Origin: JAJFKX01 sp965230265
GTDB lineage: Bacteria > Pseudomonadota > Gammaproteobacteria > Xanthomonadales > Wenzhouxiangellaceae
Direction of reading: 5' to 3'
DNA length: 64,000 nt
Assembly: GCA_965230265.1 (NCBI GenBank)
Contig: OZ245999.1
Span: forward strand, 2,914,001 to 2,978,000
This document shows positions 26,728 to 34,541 of the stretch, in pieces (the first letter of the stretch is position 1; each line of letters opens with the position of its first letter). The notes below the pieces were generated by a model, which searched no databases, was not told the origin of the DNA, and saw only the letters and a list, made by a program, of their open reading frames with translations. The translations under genes were made by a program, and so were the position numbers.

Positions 26728-28605
26728 ATGACAAATACCTGGACACCGCAACAGGCTAACGAAGCCTATGCCATTCCCAACTGGTCGGAGGGCTTGTTTG
26801 GCGTTGATGATCAAGGGCGGCTAACCGTCAACGTTGCTCAACAGGCTATACCGATAGTCAGTCTTGCTGAACAAGCCAGGCAGGCGGGTTCACGTTTACC
26901 ACTGCTATTGCGTTTTCCGCAGATTCTGCAGCAACGAGCTGATAACCTGCGACAAGCCTTTACGTCCGCACTGAAGCATCAGCAGTTAGACACAAGTTAT
27001 ATCTCCGTATACCCCATTAAAGTTAACCAACAACGCTCCGTGGTTGAAACGCTGGTACACAAGGCAGGCTGCGGGTTGGAAGTTGGCAGCAAGCCAGAGT
27101 TGCTGGCTGCACTGGCAATCAGCCAACCCGGTGGGCTGGTGATTTGCAATGGCTACAAAGATCGAGCTTATATCCGACTGGCGCTGATCGGACAATTGCT
27201 GGGTTTGCGTACCATTCTCGTTATTGAAAAACCAGGTGAATTGCAATTAATCCGTAATGCGGCAGAAAGTCTTAAAGTAACACCGGTTTTGGGGGTACGG
27301 ATTCGACTGGCATCACTGGGTGCCGGCAATTGGCAGAATACTGGTGGTGAACGTGCCAAATTTGGCCTGGCAGCCAGCCAATTACTGACACTGGTTGAGC
27401 GTCTAAAAAAATACAACTGTCTTGACTGGTTGCAGCTATTACACTTTCATATGGGTTCACAAATCGCCAATTTACGTGATATCCGTAATGGCGTGCAGGA
27501 GGCCGGACGTTATTTTGCAGAACTGATCAAGCTGGGTTGTCCAATCAAAACCCTGGATATCGGTGGTGGACTGGGTGTTGATTATGAAGGTGCACGCAGC
27601 CGTGGCAGCTGTTCTATGAATTACAGCGTTGCACAGTATGCCGAATGTGTGGTCGATAGCCTGGCAGATATGTGTGACCGCCATCAGCTGGATATGCCTG
27701 ATCTGGTTTCTGAATCCGGTCGTGCTCTGACGGCTCACCACGCGGTCATGATTACTCCCGTGGTCGCCGCTGAAACCATGCCCGATTGGTCGCCAGATGA
27801 TCATCACAGTCAACTGCAGCTGGAAGAACAGCGCTTGCTGCAAACCATGCTGGCACATCTGCAGCAGCCTGGCCACCTGTCACCCGAAGAGCTATGGCTG
27901 GAAGCCAGCCATTTACTGGAACATACTCAACAGGCTTTCGTGCATGGAGACGTCAGTATTCAGCAACGTGCCTACACCGAGCAATTGTATTTTTATCTGC
28001 TGCGACAAATTCAGCAGCGACTGGATTTGCGCTACCGTCGACATCGCCAGCTGGCTGAACAACTGCAACATAAATTATCCGATAAATACTTTATCAATCT
28101 ATCTATTTTCCAATCCTTACCCGATATCTGGGCACTGGATCAGGTATTCCCGATTGTGCCTTTGCAGCGCCTAAACGAAATGCCTGACAACCAGGTAGTG
28201 CTGGAAGATTTGACCTGCGACTCAGATGGCCGAATCGATCGTTATGTTGATCTAGGCGGGATTGAACCCACTTTACGGGTACATCCTATCGATGCACAGG
28301 AAACTTACCTGCTGGGTATTTTTATGACCGGCGCCTATCAGGAGACACTCGGTGATATTCATAACCTGTTTGGTGATACCGATGCCGTTGACGTTACCAT
28401 CAATCAAGCAGAGACAGTGCTAAGCAATGCCAGCCGTGGCGATACAGCAGAGGGCTTGCTGGAATATGTCGGTTTTCAACCTGATCACCTACTGGCCTGT
28501 CTACAAGAAAAGTTCAACCTGGCCGAAACCCGACTTGATCAACAGGTCTTTGATGAGTTGAATGCAGGCCTGTTTGGTTATACGTACTTAGGAAGTGAGA
28601 AATAA
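26728..28605 (+). CDS. speA: Biosynthetic arginine decarboxylase
   Basis: A PLP enzyme of the fold III decarboxylase class, 625 residues from ATG 26728 (a TTG two codons earlier is also in frame). It turns arginine into agmatine, the first step of the agmatine route to putrescine. Signatures: YPIKVNQQRSVVE near residue 93 with the PLP lysine, HFHMGSQI near 240, LDIGGGLGVDYEG near 276, and LVSESGRAL near 328 close to the C-terminal barrel. Length matches SpeA. Followed by the dehydrogenase gene with a one-base overlap (TAATG), so the two are co-translated. Confidence 0.96.
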   Translation: MTNTWTPQQANEAYAIPNWSEGLFGVDDQGRLTVNVAQQAIPIVSLAEQARQAGSRLPLLLRFPQILQQRADNLRQAFTSALKHQQLDTSYISVYPIKVNQQRSVVETLVHKAGCGLEVGSKPELLAALAISQPGGLVICNGYKDRAYIRLALIGQLLGLRTILVIEKPGELQLIRNAAESLKVTPVLGVRIRLASLGAGNWQNTGGERAKFGLAASQLLTLVERLKKYNCLDWLQLLHFHMGSQIANLRDIRNGVQEAGRYFAELIKLGCPIKTLDIGGGLGVDYEGARSRGSCSMNYSVAQYAECVVDSLADMCDRHQLDMPDLVSESGRALTAHHAVMITPVVAAETMPDWSPDDHHSQLQLEEQRLLQTMLAHLQQPGHLSPEELWLEASHLLEHTQQAFVHGDVSIQQRAYTEQLYFYLLRQIQQRLDLRYRRHRQLAEQLQHKLSDKYFINLSIFQSLPDIWALDQVFPIVPLQRLNEMPDNQVVLEDLTCDSDGRIDRYVDLGGIEPTLRVHPIDAQETYLLGIFMTGAYQETLGDIHNLFGDTDAVDVTINQAETVLSNASRGDTAEGLLEYVGFQPDHLLACLQEKFNLAETRLDQQVFDELNAGLFGYTYLGSEK

Positions 28606-29495
28606 TGAAACACCCATCAATAGGGTTTATTGGTCTCGGCGCCATGGGCGCACCGATGGCTGGACATCTGGCCAAAGCGGGCTTGCTCCAAGGCGTTTGG
28701 AACCGCTCCATCAACAAAGCTCAAGCACTGGCTGACGAATTTGACATCACTGTGTTTGACAGCCCCACGATCCTGGCCAAAAACTGCCAAATCGTATTGA
28801 TCTGTGTTTCCGCCGATGATGATGTACGTCAAATGGTTGATGCCATTGCACCGTATCTAGCTGATGACGCGATCGTGGTCGATCATTCCACAGTCGCTCC
28901 TGATACCGCCAAATACGCAGCAGATGTGCTGGCTAAAATCGGTGCCCATTTTCTGGATGCACCGATTTCAGGTGGTATCGAGGGCGCTAAAAATGCTGCC
29001 TTGTCGATCATGGTCGGTGGTGATACAGCAGTATTGGAACGGGTCAAAATATTGTTCGACTGTTATGCCGCACGAGTCAGTCATATGGGGGCTGTCGGCA
29101 ATGGCCAGGCCACCAAAGCTGTCAACCAGGTATTGATCGGCGGCATCGCCGAGACCGTCTGCGAAGGACTGGCACTGGCCGAACAATTGCAACTGCCGAC
29201 AGACGCTTTGCTGCAAGTACTCCAAAATGGTGCTGCTGGCAGCTGGTTTCTGGACAAGCGCGGCGCAACCATGCTGGAGGATAATTGCGATACGGGCTTT
29301 AAACTGGAATTATTAATCAAGGACTTGCGTATATGCCAGCAAATTGCCCGCAACAATAATCTGACGCTGGCAGGTGTTGAGCGAGCTCTGGAAGATTATC
29401 TGCAGTGTTTGCAGGCCGGTGATGGCGCACAGGATATTTCAGCCTTGATTCGCTTAAAACGCCAACAGCTCGCCACTAAGGACAAAGCAGTATGA
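28605..29495 (+). CDS. NAD(P)-dependent beta-hydroxyacid dehydrogenase
   Basis: A 296-residue protein of the 3-hydroxyisobutyrate/tartronate semialdehyde reductase family. The Rossmann start IGFIGLGAMGAPMAGHLAKAG, the substrate loop VDHSTVAPDTA near residue 92, DAPISGGIEGA near 119 and the catalytic lysine in GNGQATKAVNQ near 168 are present. It oxidises or reduces a small beta-hydroxyacid; the substrate is not evident. It overlaps speA by one base and the next gene by four, so the three form an operon, although no metabolic link to arginine decarboxylation is obvious. Confidence 0.9.
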   Translation: MKHPSIGFIGLGAMGAPMAGHLAKAGLLQGVWNRSINKAQALADEFDITVFDSPTILAKNCQIVLICVSADDDVRQMVDAIAPYLADDAIVVDHSTVAPDTAKYAADVLAKIGAHFLDAPISGGIEGAKNAALSIMVGGDTAVLERVKILFDCYAARVSHMGAVGNGQATKAVNQVLIGGIAETVCEGLALAEQLQLPTDALLQVLQNGAAGSWFLDKRGATMLEDNCDTGFKLELLIKDLRICQQIARNNNLTLAGVERALEDYLQCLQAGDGAQDISALIRLKRQQLATKDKAV

Positions 29496-30013
29496 GTGAA
29501 GAACCCTCAGTTTATGAAGCCAATAAACAACCCATAGAAAAGCAACCGTCTCTTTGGCAGCAGGTTTATCGGCACCGTCTGGCTTTGATCAGTCTGGCCG
29601 TGGCATTGGTTAGCCTGGGTTATAACACTTGGCGTAATGAAGCCACCGAAGCGCATCGCAACACACGAGCCGCAGCTTTCACTATATTGCAGGAACTCGG
29701 AGAGTTACAGCAAATCACCAGTTACCGACACTATTTTTATTCTCGAGTCCGCGAACAGGGTACACCCACCCAGGAAGGCAGCGATTGGGTCCGCGGCTGG
29801 GGCAAGGTATTATTGATCGGCGATCTATCCAGCTTAATGCCCGACACAGTTCACCAATCCGCTATGGATTTATATGCCAGTTGGCAACAGCACGCCGGCC
29901 GCCTGGAACTGGGCCCAAATGATGACGACGCCCAGGCAGCGGAAGCTGCCATTATGGACAGTATCGCCCACACTCGTGATGTCGTATTAACCACCCTGAA
30001 ATCACTCGAATAA
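29492..30013 (+). CDS. Unknown single-pass membrane protein
   Basis: A 173-residue protein, start ATG 29492 overlapping the previous stop (ATGA). One membrane helix at about residues 28-46 (HRLALISLAVALVSLGYN) is followed by a mostly helical domain with an early Arg/Glu-rich stretch, a conserved-looking FTILQELGELQQI segment, and an acidic region NDDDAQAAEAA near the end. I recognise no family. The N-in topology is inferred from the positive residues before the helix. It is co-transcribed with the dehydrogenase. Confidence 0.75.
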   Translation: MSEEPSVYEANKQPIEKQPSLWQQVYRHRLALISLAVALVSLGYNTWRNEATEAHRNTRAAAFTILQELGELQQITSYRHYFYSRVREQGTPTQEGSDWVRGWGKVLLIGDLSSLMPDTVHQSAMDLYASWQQHAGRLELGPNDDDAQAAEAAIMDSIAHTRDVVLTTLKSLE

Positions 30014-30090
30014 TGCCTCTATCTTTAGCCGAAAATTTACCTGTGGCATGCATAATGCAGATTTTATGAACCATGATGTCTAGGGAGTCT

Positions 30091-30909
30091 ATGTCTTATC
30101 ATTATTTGCGTCATCGCTGTTTGACACCTGTTTTATTGGCTCCATTGCTGTTCATTAACGCATCATTGGTGCAAGCGAAGCAGTGCCCACAAAACCTGCA
30201 GGATATTCAGGCACACCTGGACCTGTCCGAACAATACGAGCAAATGGCCTTTGAAGTCAGCCATGTTGGTGAAAACGATGACTTTTCCCGCAGTGAACGT
30301 TACGAACCATGGCAGCCACCGGAGCAACGCTGGGTTCTGCTGAGTCAGGATGGAGAATTACCCGATCAAAAAGATCGCGAACGGTTTGCCCGCCGACGAG
30401 CCGAACAGGGCAACCCATTGTTGTATTATCTACAAGGCCTGCAGACCAATGACACCCAGTTGTTAGAACAAACGGCTAACCGGCTGCGCTATCAGTTCCA
30501 GCCCGATAAAATAGAGGTTGGTTCGGGTGGCAAAAATTCTCTGGATGTTTCCGAACACATTCTCGGTACATTGACATTATTAAATGACAGCGATATTGGT
30601 TGTGTCTTGACGATTAATTTATCCAACCCCGAGTCTTTCTCGCCCCGAACAGGTGTTAAGGTAAAAACCTTCTCATTAACCAGTCGGTTTATGCTGGATA
30701 ACCAAACTGGCTTGTTTTTCCCCAAAGCCAGTAATTTAGTGCTCAAGGGCCGGGCGTTCCTGGTGGCTGGTTTTGATGTCATGAATCGAGCCACTTACTC
30801 TGCAGTTGGTTTGCACTCAACGCAACAGCTGATTTCTCATTCCGATAGCCCAATCAATGACGGGACAAATCAGAAAACCACAGAGGTACCATCTGATGGC
30901 AGCCGTTGA
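30091..30909 (+). CDS. Unknown exported protein
   Basis: A 272-residue protein. I chose ATG 30091, preceded by GGGAG, over in-frame ATGs at 30073 and 30076. A signal peptide (VLLAPLLFINASLVQAKQ) is followed by a mature part with two cysteines, one just after cleavage (QCPQNLQ) and one in the C-terminal half (IGCVLTINLSN). The second half is beta-rich, including the segment VKTFSLTSRFMLDNQTGLFF. No catalytic motif or family is recognised. It lies upstream of the TPR-sulfotransferase gene on the same strand, with a 69-base gap. Confidence 0.72.
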   Translation: MSYHYLRHRCLTPVLLAPLLFINASLVQAKQCPQNLQDIQAHLDLSEQYEQMAFEVSHVGENDDFSRSERYEPWQPPEQRWVLLSQDGELPDQKDRERFARRRAEQGNPLLYYLQGLQTNDTQLLEQTANRLRYQFQPDKIEVGSGGKNSLDVSEHILGTLTLLNDSDIGCVLTINLSNPESFSPRTGVKVKTFSLTSRFMLDNQTGLFFPKASNLVLKGRAFLVAGFDVMNRATYSAVGLHSTQQLISHSDSPINDGTNQKTTEVPSDGSR

Positions 30910-30978
30910 CAAAACCATTAAGCCATACATTAATCGCACTTATGACTGGTTTACTGTCAAAATAGTGCTGGAGTGAAT

Positions 30979-32601
30979 ATGACTGCAAGCAGTCAACTTA
31001 ACCAAAGCCATGTGATAACCACCATCAAGCGTGCCGCAGGCTTGCTGCAACAGCGTCAATGGCGCGAAGCTGAGCAACTACTCAAACAAACCTTATCTGG
31101 CATTAAAACCCCTGCGCTGACCAACACAGACAATCATGCTGAGCTACTGCGTTTGCAGGGCATAGCTCAGATCCAGTTAAACGAACCGCAACAAGCTTTG
31201 CATAGCTTCCAAAAAGCCCTGGAATTACAACCCAAACGGGCGGTACTTTATTTGAATCTGGGCAGCTGCTATCAATCACTGCAGCAAGTTGATCAGTCCG
31301 AAATGGCTTTTCGCAAAGCCATTGAACTGGAACCACGTTTACCCGCAGCCAGGTTTAATCTCGGTCGTCTGAAATTATCAACAGCACATCCACAGGAAGC
31401 AGCCGACTGCTTCAGGCACACTTTGAAACTGCAGCCCAATCACTGGCAGGCCGCCATGTGTTTGGGGCATGCCCTAAAAGCCACTGGTGAGCTGGCCAAC
31501 AGTGCAGCTGCATACCGCAAAGGCCTGCAGTTGAAACCCGAGTCCGGTGATTTATGGTGGTCATTGGCAAATATCAAAACCGTCGAGTTTCAGGATCACG
31601 AAGTGCAATTGATGCAGAGCCAGATCAAATCACCTCGTTCAGCGCAGCAGGCTATCGGTACACATTTCGCGCTGGGTATGGCATTGGAATCACGCCAGGA
31701 CTTTGCTGCGGCATTTGAGCAGTTCCGACTTGGCAACCAGCTAAAAAAGCGCTCGGTAGAATACAACGCAGCCGCCAAACAAGAGCTGGGGCAACGAATC
31801 ATCACCAGTTTCAGTAAGGATTTACTGGCTCGACATACTGCTGCCGGCAATGACTCTGCGGCACCAATTTTTATCGTTAGCCTGCCACGTTCAGGCTCTA
31901 CCCTGGTAGAACAGATTCTGGCAACGCATCCGCAGGTCAATGGTGCCAGCGAACTGCCAGAGCTGGGGCAACTGGCTTTAATGGCCATGGGTGATGGTGA
32001 CGGCATTCACTGGTCACCAGAAAAAATCATAGAACTGGATGATCAGCAACTGACTGAGCTGGGCGATCGTTATATTCAGGAAACCAGGCGTTGGCAGCAG
32101 CAGACTCACTTTACCGACAAAATGCCCAACAACTTCCCGCTGGCCGGTTTGATTGCCCTGATTTTACCCAATGCCAAAATTATCAATTGCCGTCGCCATC
32201 CGATCGATACCGGCTTAAGTTGTTATCGCCAGTTATTTGCCCGTGGGCATCACTGGAGCTACGACCTGGAAGATATCGCCAGCCATTACCGCTACTACGA
32301 TGCACTAAGCCAGCATTGGCAAAGCATACTGCCTGGTCAGTTTTTGGAAGTTGAATATGAAAAGCTGCTAGATGATCAAAGAGGTATCACAGCAAAAATT
32401 CTAGAATTTTGCGGCCTGGAATGGCATGAACCCTGCATGCAGTTTTTTAAAAGCAAACGCGTTGTCCGAACCGCCAGTGCCGGACAAGTCAGACAAAAGC
32501 TGAATACCACTGCTGTTAACCGATGGCAACATTATCAAAATTTTATTGCTCCGCTACTTGCACTTAGCTCCGAAACACGTAACAATACCGAAGATATGTA
32601 A
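30979..32601 (+). CDS. TPR-sulfotransferase
   Basis: A 540-residue protein from ATG 30979, with GGAG five bases upstream; a GTG two codons earlier is unlikely. About six tetratricopeptide repeats span residues 15-240 (e.g. AELLRLQGIAQIQLNEPQQAL, AVLYLNLGSCYQSLQQ). The sulfotransferase domain begins near 294 with PIFIVSLPRSGSTLVEQIL, the PAPS 5'-phosphosulfate loop, and has CRRHPIDTGLSCYRQLF near 405 as the 3'-phosphate motif. It resembles tyrosylprotein-sulfotransferase-like bacterial proteins, which may sulfate proteins or cell-surface compounds. No signal peptide is visible. Two genes for exported sorting-signal proteins follow at once, which could be its acceptors; that is an inference. 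Confidence 0.9.
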   Translation: MTASSQLNQSHVITTIKRAAGLLQQRQWREAEQLLKQTLSGIKTPALTNTDNHAELLRLQGIAQIQLNEPQQALHSFQKALELQPKRAVLYLNLGSCYQSLQQVDQSEMAFRKAIELEPRLPAARFNLGRLKLSTAHPQEAADCFRHTLKLQPNHWQAAMCLGHALKATGELANSAAAYRKGLQLKPESGDLWWSLANIKTVEFQDHEVQLMQSQIKSPRSAQQAIGTHFALGMALESRQDFAAAFEQFRLGNQLKKRSVEYNAAAKQELGQRIITSFSKDLLARHTAAGNDSAAPIFIVSLPRSGSTLVEQILATHPQVNGASELPELGQLALMAMGDGDGIHWSPEKIIELDDQQLTELGDRYIQETRRWQQQTHFTDKMPNNFPLAGLIALILPNAKIINCRRHPIDTGLSCYRQLFARGHHWSYDLEDIASHYRYYDALSQHWQSILPGQFLEVEYEKLLDDQRGITAKILEFCGLEWHEPCMQFFKSKRVVRTASAGQVRQKLNTTAVNRWQHYQNFIAPLLALSSETRNNTEDM

Positions 32602-32645
32602 TTTAAGAACACCCCTGTTAACCATATTAAATCCAGGAATACTAC

Positions 32646-33464
32646 ATGAATCAGTCATTTAAAAAGAACATGCTGGCATTGGGAGTTGCTGCAGCTTTCG
32701 GCATGTCCACCTCTGCTTATGCCCAGCTAGCCGCAGAAAACCCAGGCGTTAACGGCGTTAACCCAGGCTCAACATTATTTGGCGGTGACATCATTTTGAT
32801 CGATCAAACCGATAGCCCAGATGGCAACGGTGTCCCTGATCAGGATTTTGAAGCAGCTTATGATGCCTACGATGCTATCGCTGCAGATGACTTTGTAGTC
32901 ACTGATCCGACTGGCTGGACCGTTAATGCCATGAATACCATAGGCACCACCGGTACCCCAGGTAATGCCACTGTAACGATTGAATTCTACCCGGATGCTG
33001 GCGGCACACCTGATGTTGCTAACCCGGTTTGTACTTTCCCTGGTATTGTCCCAGTGGATACTACAGGTTCTTTCAACATCGCATTCCCTACTAGCTGTAT
33101 TCTGCCTAGCGACGGTACCACCGTATATTGGGTGTCACAATTTACCGATCAAAACTTCGGCGCCAATGGTCAGCACTTCTGGTCTGGTCGCAGCATAGTT
33201 AGTGGCAGCGAATCTCAATGGGCGAATGCCGGTGGCGGCTTCGGTACACCTTGTGCGACATTTATGCCTGCTGGTACCGTTTGTGGTGTTGGCGGTGGTT
33301 TAGCACAAGATCGCCTGTTCTCACTGGAAGGTGTCCTTGGCGGCGGTGGTCCAGATTTTCCACCACCACCTGCAGTTCCAACTTTCAATCGTTGGGGCAC
33401 TGCTATTCTGGCACTTGGCCTGTTAGCAGTCGGCATGCTGGTACGTCGTCGCCGTACTCAGTAA
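32646..33464 (+). CDS. Exported protein with IPTL-CTERM-type sorting signal
   Basis: A 272-residue protein with a signal peptide ending TSAYAQ and a C-terminal sorting tail: PPPPAVPTFNRWG, a hydrophobic helix ILALGLLAVGMLV, then RRRRTQ. This tripartite VPTFxxWG-helix-Arg pattern is a variant of IPTL-CTERM, a relative of PEP-CTERM. Such proteins are thought to be sorted and cut at the membrane by a dedicated protease. The mature domain is rich in Gly, Asp, Thr and Val with three or four cysteines, beta-sandwich-like. Ribosome site AGGA lies before ATG 32646. A strong terminator follows. No sorting protease gene is in the window. Confidence 0.85.
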   Translation: MNQSFKKNMLALGVAAAFGMSTSAYAQLAAENPGVNGVNPGSTLFGGDIILIDQTDSPDGNGVPDQDFEAAYDAYDAIAADDFVVTDPTGWTVNAMNTIGTTGTPGNATVTIEFYPDAGGTPDVANPVCTFPGIVPVDTTGSFNIAFPTSCILPSDGTTVYWVSQFTDQNFGANGQHFWSGRSIVSGSESQWANAGGGFGTPCATFMPAGTVCGVGGGLAQDRLFSLEGVLGGGGPDFPPPPAVPTFNRWGTAILALGLLAVGMLVRRRRTQ

Positions 33465-33482
33465 GCACCTTATTGCTTTAAT

Positions 33483-33512
33483 AAAAAAAGCGGCCTATGG
33501 CCGCTTTTTTTT
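33483..33512 (+). terminator. Rho-independent terminator
   Basis: Stem AGCGGCC (33489-33495), loop TAT, stem GGCCGCT (33499-33505), followed by eight T; an A-run precedes it. Ends transcription after the first IPTL-CTERM gene, so the second has its own promoter. Confidence 0.93.
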
Positions 33513-33626
33513 GCCTGTCTGAAATACTTTAGTACAGCAATATTGAACTTTTATCGCTGTTTGACTTGATTCTTATCAAAGATCGGCTCAAAATCGCATA
33601 TTAGATCGTAAAACCGGATAACTATA

Positions 33627-34451
33627 ATGAAGAAAATTATCACACTGCTACTGAGCGTAGTCTTTGTTGTGCCTGCCTTTGCACAAAATTCTCTGGAAGA
33701 GTTTTTTGCTGTAAACGGCTCACCCAATACACCACCTTCAGACCCCAGTGGAGCAGTTCAGGTACCTGCTGGAGGGGCGGGAACTTTTATCAATACCCGC
33801 GCAGAGTTCGATGGCTTATTTGCTATGCAGACTTGTGAAGACTTTGAAGCCTCTGGTGATTTGGGACTGAATGCTTTCCCTGCACCTTTGGATGAAAACA
33901 CCAATGACGGTGGTTATATGCCTGGCGACATTATCCCTGGCGCCATCTTCCAGGATAACCCGATTAATGATTCTGACGGCATGGGTGGTTCTCCGACCGG
34001 TATCATTAACCTGGGAAGCAGTGCAGGTTTTGGTAATGGCTCCGTTGTGCTGATTACCAATACCTTTGTCGACAGCATGGATATCCTGGTGACTGACCCC
34101 ACAGTGACGGCCTTTGGTTCAGACTTCGTCAGTTTCGTTGCTGCAGTACCCGTTGATATTTCTGTTTTTGATACCTCCGATGTACTGATCAATAGTTTCA
34201 CCGGATTCCCTGCCACCAATGCTGAAGGCAGCTTCCTCGGCTTTGATACAGGTGGTATCCCAATCGGCAGAATCAACATTGAGGATCCAGCCGGCGGTGC
34301 AGTTGAAGGTGTTGACAATTTTTGCCTGGCACAGGCAGGTGTCAATCTACCACCACCACCAGCAGTCCCTGCTTTAAACGGTACGGGTTTGACCATTATG
34401 GTACTACTGCTGTTGTTGGGCGCAGCTGTTACGGTTCGCCGCTTCAGCTAA
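33627..34451 (+). CDS. Exported protein with degenerate CTERM sorting tail
   Basis: A 274-residue protein with a signal peptide ending VPAFAQ and a C-terminal tail PPPPAVPALNGTG, a hydrophobic helix (LTIMVLLLLLGAAVTV) and RRFS. The proline-rich linker matches that of the preceding gene, but the Trp-Gly of the motif is replaced by Thr-Gly and the Arg cluster is short. The mature domain resembles the beta-sandwich common in PEP-CTERM cargo, with two cysteines and VDNFCLA just before the linker. It follows its neighbour by 162 bases across a terminator. The function is probably at the cell surface; the activity is unknown. Confidence 0.82.
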   Translation: MKKIITLLLSVVFVVPAFAQNSLEEFFAVNGSPNTPPSDPSGAVQVPAGGAGTFINTRAEFDGLFAMQTCEDFEASGDLGLNAFPAPLDENTNDGGYMPGDIIPGAIFQDNPINDSDGMGGSPTGIINLGSSAGFGNGSVVLITNTFVDSMDILVTDPTVTAFGSDFVSFVAAVPVDISVFDTSDVLINSFTGFPATNAEGSFLGFDTGGIPIGRINIEDPAGGAVEGVDNFCLAQAGVNLPPPPAVPALNGTGLTIMVLLLLLGAAVTVRRFS

Positions 34452-34466
34452 ACGCGTGCAAGCTAT

Positions 34467-34496
34467 AAAAAAAGGCGACCATTGGTCGCCTTTTTT
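34467..34496. terminator. Bidirectional terminator between convergent genes
   Basis: Stem GGCGACC (34474-34480), loop ATT, stem GGTCGCC (34484-34490), with six T after it and seven A before it. It can end the CTERM gene on the plus strand and the recG transcript on the minus strand. Confidence 0.93.
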
Positions 34497-34541
34497 ATTG
34501 CTTCTGAGATAGGCACTCTTTTTCATCCGATATAAGCTGGT

